Made by a program: the position numbers and the translations under genes | From: Hyphomicrobiales bacterium | GTDB lineage: Bacteria; Pseudomonadota; Alphaproteobacteria; Rhizobiales; Rhizobiaceae | Assembly (NCBI GenBank): GCA_026400435.1 | Contig: JAPLOZ010000043.1 | Location: 1-64,000, forward strand | Direction: 5' to 3' | DNA length: 64,000 nucleotides | The notes under the pieces: generated by a model | Databases searched by the model: none | What the model saw: only the letters and a program-made list of their open reading frames with translations | What the model was told of the DNA's origin: nothing | Shown: piece by piece, positions 17,853-27,540 of the stretch | Layout of the letters: every line of letters starts with the position of its first letter | Position numbering within the stretch: position 1 is the first letter of the stretch

Positions 17853-19139
17853 ATGAAATACCAATCCCCCATCTCCCCCGGCTACTCCTGGTACGAGCAC
17901 ACGGCCGGCCCAAGGCCAGACTATCCGGCACTTGACGGTGACCTGACCTGCGACGTCGCGATCGTTGGCGGCGGCTTCACCGGCCTGTCCGCCGCCACGC
18001 ATCTCGCGAAAGCCGGAACCAGCGTTGCGCTGATCGAGGCTCATCGCATCGGCGATGGCGCGTCGGGACGCAATGGCGGCCAGCTTGGCACCGGCCAGCG
18101 GGCAGGCGCGGAGGAAATCGAGAAGGAACTCGGCTTCGAGCGCGCAAAGGCGCTGTTCGATGTCGCCGAGGAGGCGAAGGCGCATCTCCTCGAATTCGCG
18201 GCGACGAACAACATCGAGATCGACTTCCGGCCCGGCCATCTCAACGTCTGCCATCAGAAGCGCGCGCTGCCCGAATATGTCGAACATGCCGAGGCGATGA
18301 CCACCCGCTTCAACTATCCTCACATCAAATACATGGACGCCGCCGAGACGCATGAGCGCATGGGCTCCGACCACTATTTTGGCGGCGTGCGCGACACCGG
18401 CACCGGGCACATCCATCCCCTGAAACTCGTGCTGGGCACAGCGCGCGTCGCGGCGGAAAGCGGCGCGAAGATCTTCGAGAACACCGAGTCGACCGGCATC
18501 ACCACCAATGGCGGCAAGGTGATCGTCACCACGCCGAAAGGTACGATATCAGCCAAAAAATGCCTCATCGCCGTCAATTCCTACGGCGGCGACCTCGAGC
18601 CGCAGACGGCTTCGCACGTCATGCCGATCGGTTCCTTCATCGGCGCGACGATACCGCTCGGCGACGACAGTCCTGTCCTGCCGGGCGGCGAATCCGTTTC
18701 GGATTCGCGCTTCGTGGTACGCTACTTCCGCCGCGCCAAAACCGGCGAGTTGCTGTTTGGCGGCCGCGAGATCTACGCGCCGGGAAATCCACAGGATATC
18801 CACATCCACATCCGCAGGCAGATCGCCGAAATTTATCCGCAACTCAAGGATGTCGAGATCACCCACGCCTGGGGCGGCTATGTCGGCATCACGCTTCCCC
18901 GAAAACCCTTCGTGCGCGAGGTGATGCCCAACGTGATTTCGGCCGGCGGCTATTCCGGCCACGGCGTGATGCTGTCCAACTACATGGGCAAGCTCTACGC
19001 CGAGAGCGTGTCGGGCAACCGCGACCGGCTGAAGCTGTTCGAGGAACTGAAGATCCCACCCTTCCCCGGCGGCCGCACCTTCCGCGCGCCGCTGCTGTTC
19101 CTGGCGCTCAACTGGTACGCGCTGCGGGATCGGTTCTGA
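17853..19139 (+). CDS. puuB: FAD-dependent gamma-glutamylputrescine oxidase-like protein
   Basis: This 428-residue flavoprotein belongs to the DAO superfamily. The Rossmann FAD signature is VAIVGGGFTGLSAATHLAKAG at about residues 34-54, followed by GRNGGQL and a GHIHPLKL segment typical of PuuB-like oxidases, with the C-terminal AWGGYVGITLPRKP block. It would oxidise gamma-glutamylputrescine to the aldehyde with release of ammonia and peroxide. It follows puuA in the same direction; an aldehyde dehydrogenase 2.3 kb further on could supply the next step. The start ATG is unusual in having the CATTCAC repeat where a ribosome binding site would be expected. Confidence 0.85.
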   Translation: MKYQSPISPGYSWYEHTAGPRPDYPALDGDLTCDVAIVGGGFTGLSAATHLAKAGTSVALIEAHRIGDGASGRNGGQLGTGQRAGAEEIEKELGFERAKALFDVAEEAKAHLLEFAATNNIEIDFRPGHLNVCHQKRALPEYVEHAEAMTTRFNYPHIKYMDAAETHERMGSDHYFGGVRDTGTGHIHPLKLVLGTARVAAESGAKIFENTESTGITTNGGKVIVTTPKGTISAKKCLIAVNSYGGDLEPQTASHVMPIGSFIGATIPLGDDSPVLPGGESVSDSRFVVRYFRRAKTGELLFGGREIYAPGNPQDIHIHIRRQIAEIYPQLKDVEITHAWGGYVGITLPRKPFVREVMPNVISAGGYSGHGVMLSNYMGKLYAESVSGNRDRLKLFEELKIPPFPGGRTFRAPLLFLALNWYALRDRF

Positions 19140-19217
19140 CGTCGCTTCCCGTCACAACCGCGTGAAGCCGCGCGGCTTTCAGGTGGTTCAACCCCGTTCC
19201 TGCACTATGTGCGGCCC

Positions 19218-20225
19218 ATGAATCGCAGAACCGTGCTCTCCCTTCCGCTGCTCCTCGCTACCACCCGGCTGGTCCCGGCGCAGGAGACGATGCAGGCCGC
19301 GATCGGCTTCGCGCTCGACAGTGCCAACCAGCTTGGCCCGCTGCGTTGCGTTGTGGTGTCGGAGGACGGCAGGGAGATCGCCGCGCGCGGCTTCCACGGC
19401 GGCTCCCCGGACCAGGCCACCAACATCAAATCGGCGTCCAAATCGGTGATCTCGGCGCTGGTCGGCATAGCCATCGACAAGGGCGTGCTGGCGGGCGTCG
19501 GCCAGAAGATCGCGCCGCTGCTGGCAAGGGATATGCCCGACGATGCCGACCCGCGTCTGGCGGAAGTGACCATCGGCAATCTGCTTTCGATGCAGGCCGG
19601 GCTGGGGCGCACTTCGGGGCCGAATTACGGACGCTGGGTGTCGAGCCGCAACTGGGTTCAGGCCGCGCTCGCCGAGCCGTTCGACGGCCAGCCCGGCGGG
19701 GAGATGCTTTATTCGACCGGCTCGACGCATCTCTTGTCGGCGATTCTGACACGCGCAAGCGGACGGTCCACGCGCGAGCTTGCGGACGACTGGCTCGCAC
19801 CCGTCGAGGGGTTCGCGATCTCCGCCTGGGATCGCGACCCGCAGGGGATCTACATCGGCGGCAACCAGATGGCGATGAGCCCGCGTTCCCTGCTTGCTTT
19901 CGGCGAGCTCTACAGAAACGGCGGCAGGAGCAAGGCTAGCGTGCAGGTGGTGTCGGAAAGCTGGGTGACACAATCCTGGAAGGTGCGCACCCATTCGGTC
20001 CACAGCGGCGACGGCTACGGATATGGTTGGTTCATGCGCGAGATAGGCGGGCAACAGGTCAACTACGCCTGGGGTTTTGGCGGCCAGATGCTTTACATCG
20101 TGCCTGCGCTCGGTCTGACCGTCGCCATGACATCGCTGCCGGATGATCCGTCGGCCGAGAGCGGCCACCTCGACGACCTGCATGCGCTGCTTGGCGAGAC
20201 CATCGCCGTTGCCGCGGCGGACTAG
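19218..20225 (+). CDS. Serine hydrolase, beta-lactamase/PBP-like family
   Basis: This protein of about 335 residues has a signal sequence with an RR pair (MNRRTVLSLPLLLATTR), so it is exported, possibly by Tat. The active-site SxxK is SASK in the stretch IKSASKSVISALVG. A YST tripeptide (YSTGSTHLL) fills the Y-x-N position, and GGQ near the C-terminus fills the KTG-like position. These fit the class C beta-lactamase/esterase superfamily; true beta-lactamase activity is not implied. An in-frame GTG at 19209 is an alternative start. It is convergent with the following thermonuclease-like gene. Substrate unknown. Confidence 0.8.
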   Translation: MNRRTVLSLPLLLATTRLVPAQETMQAAIGFALDSANQLGPLRCVVVSEDGREIAARGFHGGSPDQATNIKSASKSVISALVGIAIDKGVLAGVGQKIAPLLARDMPDDADPRLAEVTIGNLLSMQAGLGRTSGPNYGRWVSSRNWVQAALAEPFDGQPGGEMLYSTGSTHLLSAILTRASGRSTRELADDWLAPVEGFAISAWDRDPQGIYIGGNQMAMSPRSLLAFGELYRNGGRSKASVQVVSESWVTQSWKVRTHSVHSGDGYGYGWFMREIGGQQVNYAWGFGGQMLYIVPALGLTVAMTSLPDDPSAESGHLDDLHALLGETIAVAAAD

Positions 20226-20259
20226 ACCGCGCCGGCAGCAACACTCAACGCCTGTCGTC

Positions 20260-20670
20260 TTACTCCCATAAGCCGATGCCGGCTTCGCGGGCGCGCGCCT
20301 CCGCGCCCTTGTAGTCCTGGCGGGAGCGCACCAGCCCTTCCTTGACCATGAGAAGGCCGACATCCAGTCCGCCGGCGGTGCAGACAACGAAGCCCGGCTC
20401 CTCTTCCGCGCAGGCGAACGAGGCATCCGATGCAGCCTGCGACAGCGCCTCGAAGGCGCGCTCGCCGCACCGCCACTTCTCGTTGTTTCTGGTGACGCAG
20501 GTTTCGCCAAGCGACGGTGCGATGATGCCCCAAATCTCGAGGGTCCTGCCTTCGTAGACCAGCGAGTCGCCGTCGATCACCCTGGTTTCCGCAGCATTGG
20601 CGTGGAAAGAGGTCGCAAATTGCAGGGCAAGGGCGAAAGCAAGGGTGGAAACGGCCAGTATCACACGCAC
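20260..20670 (-). CDS. Thermonuclease (SNase)-fold exported protein, catalytic residues lost
   Basis: This protein of about 136 residues has a signal peptide (LAVSTLAFALALQFATSFHANA) and an SNase-like core starting TRVIDGDSLVYEGRTLEIWG. The calcium-binding aspartates survive in DGD, but the positions of the catalytic arginine, the second aspartate and the glutamate in the usual F/I-R-L-x-x-V/I-D-x-P-E block read L-E-I-W-G-I-I-A-P-S. Nuclease activity is therefore doubtful. Four cysteines could form disulphides. The start is a GTG at 20670 or 20664; the second overlaps the stop of the upstream SDR gene by four bases, so translational coupling is likely. It is convergent with the serine hydrolase. 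Confidence 0.72.
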   Translation of the reverse strand: MRVILAVSTLAFALALQFATSFHANAAETRVIDGDSLVYEGRTLEIWGIIAPSLGETCVTRNNEKWRCGERAFEALSQAASDASFACAEEEPGFVVCTAGGLDVGLLMVKEGLVRSRQDYKGAEARAREAGIGLWE

Positions 20671-21407
20671 CGGCCACCATCCACTTCGAGCGCCACGCCG
20701 GTGATGAACGCCGCTTCGTCGGAGACGAGCCAGAGCGCCGCGTTTGCGATGTCGAGCGGCTGCGACAAGCGGCCGAGCGGGATCGACGCGCGAAATTTCT
20801 CGCGCATCTCGGGCGTATCCTCGCCCATGAACTGCGCCAGCATGCCGGTCTCCCCGGCGACGGGACAGAGGCAGTTGACGCGGATGTTCTTCGGAGCGAG
20901 TTCGACAGCCATCGATTTTGTCGCGGTGATCGCCCACCCCTTCGAGGCGTTGTACCAGGTGAGGCCGGGGCGCGGCCGCAGGCCGGCCGTGGACGCCGTG
21001 GTGAGAAAAGAGCCGCCGCCCTGGCGTTCCATGATCGGCACGACGGCCAACGCAGCGTAGTAGATCGCCTTCATGTTGACTGCGGTGATCAGGTCGAAGG
21101 TCTCCTCGTCGACCTTCAGCATGTCGCCGTTACGATGCGTGAAGCCGGCGTTGTTGACCATGACGTCGATGCGGCCGAAGGCGCTCTTGGCGGCATAGAC
21201 CAGTTCGTCCATCTCGCTGCGAACGGAGACATCCGTCTGGACGGCGATCGCGGCCTCGCCAATCTCGCCGGCGACGCGTTCGGCGCCCTTTGCATTGAGG
21301 TCGGCAATGACAACTTTGGCGCCTTCCTCCGCGAAGCGCCGCGCCATGCCCTCGCCAAACCCCGACGCCGCTCCGGTGATGATTGCGACTTTGTCTTTCA
21401 GACGCAT
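20661..21407 (-). CDS. SDR family NAD(P)-dependent oxidoreductase
   Basis: This 248-residue classical short-chain dehydrogenase has the cofactor motif TGAASGFGEG at residues 11-20, NNAG near 89-92, and the catalytic Ser (TTASTAG) and YNASK. An acidic residue at the end of the second strand (VVIADLN) favours NAD over NADP. GRCV closes the protein. The ATG has GGAGGA directly upstream. The gene follows an aldehyde dehydrogenase on the same strand with 30 bases between them, suggesting that a short alcohol-to-acid or similar oxidation pathway is encoded. Substrate not identifiable. Confidence 0.9.
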   Translation of the reverse strand: MRLKDKVAIITGAASGFGEGMARRFAEEGAKVVIADLNAKGAERVAGEIGEAAIAVQTDVSVRSEMDELVYAAKSAFGRIDVMVNNAGFTHRNGDMLKVDEETFDLITAVNMKAIYYAALAVVPIMERQGGGSFLTTASTAGLRPRPGLTWYNASKGWAITATKSMAVELAPKNIRVNCLCPVAGETGMLAQFMGEDTPEMREKFRASIPLGRLSQPLDIANAALWLVSDEAAFITGVALEVDGGRCV

Positions 21408-21437
21408 ATTTCCTCCGCTTGACGCAGGCCCTCGCCT

Positions 21438-22913
21438 TCACCCATGATTGAACACGATGGTCTTGGTGGCGCTCATAGCATAGAGCGCCTCCAATCCCTT
21501 CTCGCGGCCGTGGCCGGAGCGCTTGAAGCCGCCGAAAGGGAGCTCCACGCCACCGCCGGCGCCATAGGCGTTGACGAAGACCTGGCCGGCGCGAACGCGC
21601 TTGGCGACGCGGTGCTGGCGCGCGCCGTCCCTGGTCCAGACCCCTGCCACGAGGCCGTAGTCGGTCGAGTTGGCGAGGCGTACGGCATCGTCCTCGTCCT
21701 TGAAGGCGAAGAGCGACAGGACCGGCCCGAATATCTCCTCCTGGGCAAGCTGCGCCTCTGCCGGCACATGGCCGAACAATGCCGGCGCGAAATAGTAGCC
21801 GCCCGCCGGCGCATCCGCATCGACCGAACCGCGCGCCAGAAGCGGAATGCCGGCCGCCTGCGCGGCTTCGACCATACCTGCCACGCGCTTCTTCTGTTTC
21901 GCGTTGATCAACGCGCCGAGATCGAGATCGGCCTGGTGGGGCCCGGCAATGAGTTTCTCGAACCGGCCGGCGAGCCCTTCGGCGACCTCGTCATAGACCG
22001 AGCGTTCGATCAGGACCCTGCTGCCGGCCGAGCAGGTCTGGCCGCCGTTCTGGATGACGGCGTTGACAAGCACCGGCAGCGCCTTTTCGATGTCGGCATC
22101 GGCAAAGACGATCTGCGGCGACTTGCCGCCGAGTTCCATGGTCACGCCACGGTTGTTGATAGCCGCTGCCTGCTGGATCGCCGTGCCGGTCGGCGGCGAG
22201 CCCGTGAAGGTGACGTAGTCCACAAGGGGATGGGCAGAGAGCGCGGCTCCGGCCTCGGCCCCATACCCGGTTACCACGTTGAACACGCCGGGTGGGAAGC
22301 CGGCCTCCAGCGCAAGCTCTGCCATGCGGATCGTGGTCAGCGATGCATCCTCGGCAGGCTTCACGACAAGCGTGTTTCCCATCGCAAGCGCGGCGCCGGC
22401 CACCCGGCCGAGAATCTGGAGCGGATAGTTCCAGGGCAGGATGCCGGCGACGACGCCGTGCGGCTCGCGCAGCGTCAGGGCGGTGTAGCCTTCCAGAAAC
22501 GGAATGGTGTCGCCGTGGACCTTGTCGCCGGCGCCGCCGTAAAACTCGTAGTAGCGTATCGCGGCGGCGACATCGGCCTTGCCCTGGCGAACCGGCTTGC
22601 CGGTATCGCGCGATTCCAGGGCGGCCAGTTCGCCGGCATCGCGTTCGACCAGTCGGCCAAGCGCGGCAAGCAACCGACCGCGCTCGACGGCGGGCATCCT
22701 GCCCCATGGACCATCGTCGAAAGCGCGCCGTGCAGCTTTTGCAGCACGATCCACATCGGCCGCTCCAGACGCCGGGATCGAAGCAAACGCCTTTCCATCC
22801 GAAGGACAGACGACGTCGATTCGTTCGCCCGACAGCGAATCGACAGCCTCTCCGTCGATCAGCTGCATGAAAACGCGCCCCTGGGCGATTGTGGTCGAAA
22901 GATGTGCACCCAC
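21438..22913 (-). CDS. Aldehyde dehydrogenase family protein
   Basis: This 491-residue NAD(P)-dependent aldehyde dehydrogenase shows ILPWNYPLQ, FTGSPPTG, the general-base motif MELGGKSPQ and a nucleophile block NGGQTCSAGSR with the catalytic Cys. The C-terminal PFGGFKRSGHGREKG is typical of betaine-aldehyde and gamma-aminobutyraldehyde dehydrogenase relatives. The GTG at 22913 has GGGAG eight bases upstream; an internal ATG at 22868 (MQLIDGEAVDS) is a reasonable alternative. It is divergent from zwf and upstream of an SDR gene. It could act after PuuB in putrescine catabolism, but other aldehydes are equally possible. Confidence 0.9.
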   Translation of the reverse strand: MGAHLSTTIAQGRVFMQLIDGEAVDSLSGERIDVVCPSDGKAFASIPASGAADVDRAAKAARRAFDDGPWGRMPAVERGRLLAALGRLVERDAGELAALESRDTGKPVRQGKADVAAAIRYYEFYGGAGDKVHGDTIPFLEGYTALTLREPHGVVAGILPWNYPLQILGRVAGAALAMGNTLVVKPAEDASLTTIRMAELALEAGFPPGVFNVVTGYGAEAGAALSAHPLVDYVTFTGSPPTGTAIQQAAAINNRGVTMELGGKSPQIVFADADIEKALPVLVNAVIQNGGQTCSAGSRVLIERSVYDEVAEGLAGRFEKLIAGPHQADLDLGALINAKQKKRVAGMVEAAQAAGIPLLARGSVDADAPAGGYYFAPALFGHVPAEAQLAQEEIFGPVLSLFAFKDEDDAVRLANSTDYGLVAGVWTRDGARQHRVAKRVRAGQVFVNAYGAGGGVELPFGGFKRSGHGREKGLEALYAMSATKTIVFNHG

Positions 22914-23009
22914 GGCCGATTCTCCCTTTGAATTCTGTCACAGGGACGCTCTATGGTGCCATTGCGCAGCGACGACGGCCAGCCATCAACGGCAAATGCA
23001 TGTGACACC

Positions 23010-23038
23010 TTGGCACTGGCGACGGGACTGGCAAAATA
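23010..23038 (+). promoter_or_regulatory. Possible zwf promoter
   Basis: TTGGCA at 23010-23015 and AAAATA at 23033-23038 are 17 bases apart, 47 bases before the zwf start. A run of A/T follows. The match to a sigma-70-type promoter is moderate, and no regulator site is obvious. Confidence 0.35.
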
Positions 23039-23084
23039 AATCGATTAGATTATATGCTGCAGTGCGGCATGGAGTGGACCAAGC

Positions 23085-24560
23085 ATGACCAGCCAGATCA
23101 TCCCCGTCGAGCCTTTCGACCTCGTCATCTTCGGAGGTACGGGCGACCTTGCCGAGCGCAAGTTGCTGCCGGCGCTGTACCATCGCCAGTTCGACAACCA
23201 GTTCTCGGAGCCGACCCGCATCATCGGCACGTCGCGTGCCAAGCTGACCGACAAGCAGTTCCAGGAGTTCGCCCGCAAGGCCCTCACCGAGCATGTCGCC
23301 AAGGAATATCTGGACAAGCAACAGGTCGAGACGTTCATCAAGCGGCTGAGCTACGTTTCCGCCGACGCCACGACGGGCACGGGCTTTGCCGATCTCAAGA
23401 AAGCGATCGGCAACTCGAAGTCGATCCGCGCCTTCTATCTGGCGGTGACGCCTGCCCTGTTCGGAAGCATCGCCGCCGAGCTCAAGAAGCACGATGTCAT
23501 CACCGAGAATTCGCGCATCGTGGTCGAGAAGCCGATCGGCCGCGACCTCGCCTCGGCAAGACAGCTCAACGACCAGATCGGCGGCGTGTTCGGCGAGCAC
23601 CAGATCTTCCGCATCGACCACTATCTCGGCAAGGAGACCGTGCAGAACCTGATGGCTGTCCGCTTTGCCAATGCGCTGTTCGAGCCGGTGTGGAATTCGG
23701 CCCATATCGACCATGTTCAGATCACGGTCGCGGAGACCGTGGGTCTGGAAGACCGCGTAACCTACTACGACACGGCCGGCGCGCTGCGCGACATGGTGCA
23801 GAACCACATCCTGCAGCTCGTTTGCCTCGTCGCAATGGAGCCGCCTTCCTCGGCGGTCGAGGCCAACGCGGTGCGGGACGAAAAGCTCAAGGTCCTGCGC
23901 TCGCTCAAGCGCATCAACGGCCAGGAAGCGCCCAAGAAAACAGTGCGCGGCCAGTATCGCGCAGGCGCTTCCGCGGGCGGCCCGGTCAAGGGCTACCTTG
24001 AAGAACTCGGCAAACCCGGAAGCACCACCGAGACATTCGTGGCGATCAAGGCCGAAATCGACAACTGGCGCTGGGCTGGCGTGCCGTTCTACATTCGCAC
24101 CGGCAAGCGCCTGACGACCCGTGTCTCCGAGATCGTCATTGATTTCAAGCCGGTACCCTACAACATCTTCGGCGACGGTGCTGGCAACATGATGCCCAAC
24201 CAGCTCGTCATCCGCCTGCAGCCGGACGAGAGCGTCAAGATTTTCATCATGATCAAGGATCCCGGCCCGGGCGGCATGCGGCTCAGGCAGCTACCGCTCG
24301 ACATGATCTTTTCCGACACCTTCGGCGGACGATCGCCCGACGCCTACGAGCGGCTGCTGATGGATGTGATCCGCGGCAACCAGACGCTGTTCATGCGCCG
24401 CGACGAGGTGGAGGCCGCATGGATGTGGGTCGGACCCATCCTCGACGCATGGACCGACACCCGGCAGGAGGTGCAGGGCTATACCGCCGGCACATGGGGT
24501 CCATCAGCATCGATCGCGCTGATCGAGCGCGATGGCCGCACCTGGCACGAGAGCGCCTGA
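23085..24560 (+). CDS. zwf: Glucose-6-phosphate 1-dehydrogenase
   Basis: This 491-residue enzyme oxidises glucose-6-phosphate to 6-phosphogluconolactone. The cofactor motif is IFGGTGDLAERKLLPALY near the N-terminus, and the substrate/catalytic motif RIDHYLGKE is at about residue 180. The length is normal for the family. It is the first gene of zwf-pgl-edd, with only four bases to pgl. In rhizobia this set feeds the Entner-Doudoroff pathway, the main route of sugar breakdown. The ATG at 23085 begins MTSQIIPVEPFDLVIFG, a typical N-terminus. Confidence 0.97.
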   Translation: MTSQIIPVEPFDLVIFGGTGDLAERKLLPALYHRQFDNQFSEPTRIIGTSRAKLTDKQFQEFARKALTEHVAKEYLDKQQVETFIKRLSYVSADATTGTGFADLKKAIGNSKSIRAFYLAVTPALFGSIAAELKKHDVITENSRIVVEKPIGRDLASARQLNDQIGGVFGEHQIFRIDHYLGKETVQNLMAVRFANALFEPVWNSAHIDHVQITVAETVGLEDRVTYYDTAGALRDMVQNHILQLVCLVAMEPPSSAVEANAVRDEKLKVLRSLKRINGQEAPKKTVRGQYRAGASAGGPVKGYLEELGKPGSTTETFVAIKAEIDNWRWAGVPFYIRTGKRLTTRVSEIVIDFKPVPYNIFGDGAGNMMPNQLVIRLQPDESVKIFIMIKDPGPGGMRLRQLPLDMIFSDTFGGRSPDAYERLLMDVIRGNQTLFMRRDEVEAAWMWVGPILDAWTDTRQEVQGYTAGTWGPSASIALIERDGRTWHESA

Positions 24561-24564
24561 CGCA

Positions 24565-25260
<696 letters not shown>

Positions 25261-25299
25261 GCCTTGGGTCCAGTGGCGGACCTCTTGAATTTGCGTACG

Positions 25300-25329
25300 C
25301 GGCCGAAAAGACCTCCCACTTTTCGGCCG
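25300..25329. other. Strong hairpin in the pgl-edd intergenic gap
   Basis: A perfect 11-bp inverted repeat CGGCCGAAAAG / CTTTTCGGCCG with an 8-base loop sits between the pgl stop and the edd ribosome binding site. There is no T run, so it is unlikely to end transcription; it more probably stabilises or marks a processing point in the zwf-pgl-edd mRNA. The stem core resembles the dispersed CCGAAAAG...CTTTTCGG repeat type seen in Mesorhizobium. Confidence 0.7.
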
Positions 25330-25350
25330 CCACGCCGGAAAGGACGACCG

Positions 25351-27174
25351 ATGACGGCTAGAAGCGACATTGAAGCGATCACCGAAAGAATCCGCGAACG
25401 TTCCAGGCCGCTGCGCGAGGTCTATCTCGACCACGTCGACGGTGCAGCAAGCCGCACCGTGAACCGCGCGACGCTGTCGTGCGGAAACCTCGCGCATGGT
25501 TTTGCGGTTTGCAGCCCTTCGGAAAAGGTCGCCCTTGGCGCCGACCGGGTCGCCAATCTCGGCATCATCACCTCCTACAACGACATGCTGTCGGCGCATC
25601 AGCCGTTCGAGACCTATCCGCAGCTCATCAAGCAGGCAGCGCGCGAAGCTGGCGGCATCGCGCAGGTTGCAGGCGGCGTGCCGGCGATGTGCGACGGCGT
25701 CACCCAGGGCCAGCCCGGCATGGAGCTTTCGCTGTTTTCGCGCGACGTGATCGCCTTGGCGACGGCCGTCGGCCTGTCCCACAACATGTTCGACGCGGCC
25801 GTCTATCTTGGCGTCTGCGACAAGATCGTGCCGGGGCTGGTGATCGCGGCGCTGACCTTCGGTCACCTGCCCGCGGTGTTCGTTCCCGCCGGACCTATGA
25901 CATCGGGCATTCCCAACGACGAGAAGGCGAAGGTCCGCCAGCTCTACGCCGAGGGCAAGGTGGGTCGCGCCGAGCTGCTGGAGGCGGAGTCGAAATCCTA
26001 CCACGGGCCGGGCACCTGCACCTTCTACGGTACGGCGAATTCCAACCAGATGCTGATGGAGATCATGGGCCTGCACACGCCCGGCGCATCCTTCGTCAAT
26101 CCTGGCACGCCGCTGCGCGACGCGCTGACAAGGGAAGCGGCCAAGCGCGCGCTTGCCATTACCCAGCTCGGCAATGCCTATACGCCGGTCGGCAAGATGA
26201 TCGACGAGCGTTCGGTTGTTAACGGGATCGTCGGATTGCACGCCACGGGCGGCTCCACCAACCACACGATCCACCTCATCGCCATGGCGCACGCAGCCGG
26301 CATCTCGATCTCCTGGCAGGACATTTCAGACCTGTCGGAGGCCGTGCCCCTGCTGGCGCGCGTCTATCCCAACGGCCTTGCCGACGTGAACCATTTCCAC
26401 GCCGCGGGCGGCATGGGCTTCCTCATCCGGGAACTGCTCGACGCCGGCCTGCTGCACGAGGACGTGCAGACAATCTGGGGCCACGGCCTGCGGCCATATG
26501 CGGTGGAGGCGCGACTGGCTGCGGATGGCGGGGTGATGCGCGAGCCGGCTCCGGCAAAGAGCGGCGACGAAAAGGTGCTGGCGCCGTTCCCCAAGGCGTT
26601 CCAGCCGACCGGCGGACTGAAGGTCCTCAGCGGCAATCTCGGGCACGCCATCATCAAGACCTCGGCGGTGAAACCCGAGCGCCGCATGATCGAGGCGCCG
26701 GCCATTGTCCTGGACAGCCAGGAAGCGCTGAACGCCGCCTTCAAGGCCGGCGAACTGAACCGCGATTTCGTGGCGGTGATCCGCTTCCAGGGACCCAAAG
26801 CCAACGGCATGCCCGAGCTGCACCGGCTGACGACCATCCTCGGCGTCCTGCAGGATCGCGGCCACAAGGTGGCGCTGGTGACCGACGGGCGCATGTCGGG
26901 CGCGTCGGGCAAGGTGCCGGCGGCGATCCACGTGACGCCCGAAGCGCTGGAGGGGGGGCCACTCGGCCGGCTGCATGACGGCGACATGATCAGGCTCGAC
27001 GCGGATGGCGGCACGCTGGAGGTGCTGGTCTCCGAAGAAGAACTTGCGAACCGGCCGCTGAGAACGCCCGACCTGTCGGGAAACGAATACGGCCTTGGCC
27101 GGGAACTGTTCGCCGGCTTCCGACAGCTCGCCGGACGGGCGGATCAGGGCGCCAGCGTGTTCGGCTTTGCTTGA
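25351..27174 (+). CDS. edd: Phosphogluconate dehydratase (Entner-Doudoroff)
   Basis: This 607-residue dehydratase converts 6-phosphogluconate to 2-keto-3-deoxy-6-phosphogluconate. It belongs to the IlvD/Edd iron-sulphur family: the cluster cysteines fall in [30 protein letters not shown] and [20 protein letters not shown]. The C-terminal block [21 protein letters not shown] is also diagnostic. The ATG at 25351 has GGAAAGGA upstream and gives the normal start; the frame is open to 25264. It is the third gene of zwf-pgl-edd; the aldolase eda is not in the window. The stop lies one base from the convergent MliC gene. Confidence 0.96.
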   Translation: MTARSDIEAITERIRERSRPLREVYLDHVDGAASRTVNRATLSCGNLAHGFAVCSPSEKVALGADRVANLGIITSYNDMLSAHQPFETYPQLIKQAAREAGGIAQVAGGVPAMCDGVTQGQPGMELSLFSRDVIALATAVGLSHNMFDAAVYLGVCDKIVPGLVIAALTFGHLPAVFVPAGPMTSGIPNDEKAKVRQLYAEGKVGRAELLEAESKSYHGPGTCTFYGTANSNQMLMEIMGLHTPGASFVNPGTPLRDALTREAAKRALAITQLGNAYTPVGKMIDERSVVNGIVGLHATGGSTNHTIHLIAMAHAAGISISWQDISDLSEAVPLLARVYPNGLADVNHFHAAGGMGFLIRELLDAGLLHEDVQTIWGHGLRPYAVEARLAADGGVMREPAPAKSGDEKVLAPFPKAFQPTGGLKVLSGNLGHAIIKTSAVKPERRMIEAPAIVLDSQEALNAAFKAGELNRDFVAVIRFQGPKANGMPELHRLTTILGVLQDRGHKVALVTDGRMSGASGKVPAAIHVTPEALEGGPLGRLHDGDMIRLDADGGTLEVLVSEEELANRPLRTPDLSGNEYGLGRELFAGFRQLAGRADQGASVFGFA

Positions 27175-27175
27175 G

Positions 27176-27529
27176 CTACTGCGCATTGCAGGAGAATTCC
27201 GGCCCGGCGTTCTCGCCTTTGGTAAGGTCGTAGAAGTCGGCCGAGTTGCCTTTTGTCCACCAGATATATTGCTGGCCGGCGTAGCGCGCGCCGCTGCCTG
27301 ACAGCACGGTGACCATCAGCACGCTCTTCTCGCCGAGGTTGACGATGGCGAACGAATTGTCGCCGGCGTTGACGTACTCGGCGGATACCTTGCGGCCGCC
27401 GTCGCAGGCATAGCCGACAGTGCTTCGTTCGGCGGAGGCCGCGCCCGGCAAATCGATGCTCAGCGGGTCGGCAAGAGCCGCGGTCGTCCCTAGAGCGAAC
27501 GCGCCAACGAGAACCGGTATCATCCGCAT
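27176..27529 (-). CDS. MliC-like lysozyme inhibitor family protein
   Basis: This 117-residue exported protein begins with a signal peptide cleaved after ALA-DP. The mature part has the MliC pattern: YACDGGRKVSAEY, then a hydrophobic strand, SGSGARYAGQQYIWWTKG and a closing FSC, with two cysteines that should form the domain's disulphide. Family members bind the active site of c-type lysozymes in the periplasm or on the outer membrane. No lipobox cysteine is seen, so it is probably soluble. It follows the VWA gene by 11 bases on the same strand and likely shares its message. Confidence 0.78.
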   Translation of the reverse strand: MRMIPVLVGAFALGTTAALADPLSIDLPGAASAERSTVGYACDGGRKVSAEYVNAGDNSFAIVNLGEKSVLMVTVLSGSGARYAGQQYIWWTKGNSADFYDLTKGENAGPEFSCNAQ

Positions 27530-27540
27530 CGCGAGGCCCT

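Noticed and set aside
16316-17872. 518-codon minus-strand frame opposite puuA
   Set aside because: Shadow of the glutamine synthetase-family gene; composition is unlike a real protein and it spans the repeat array.
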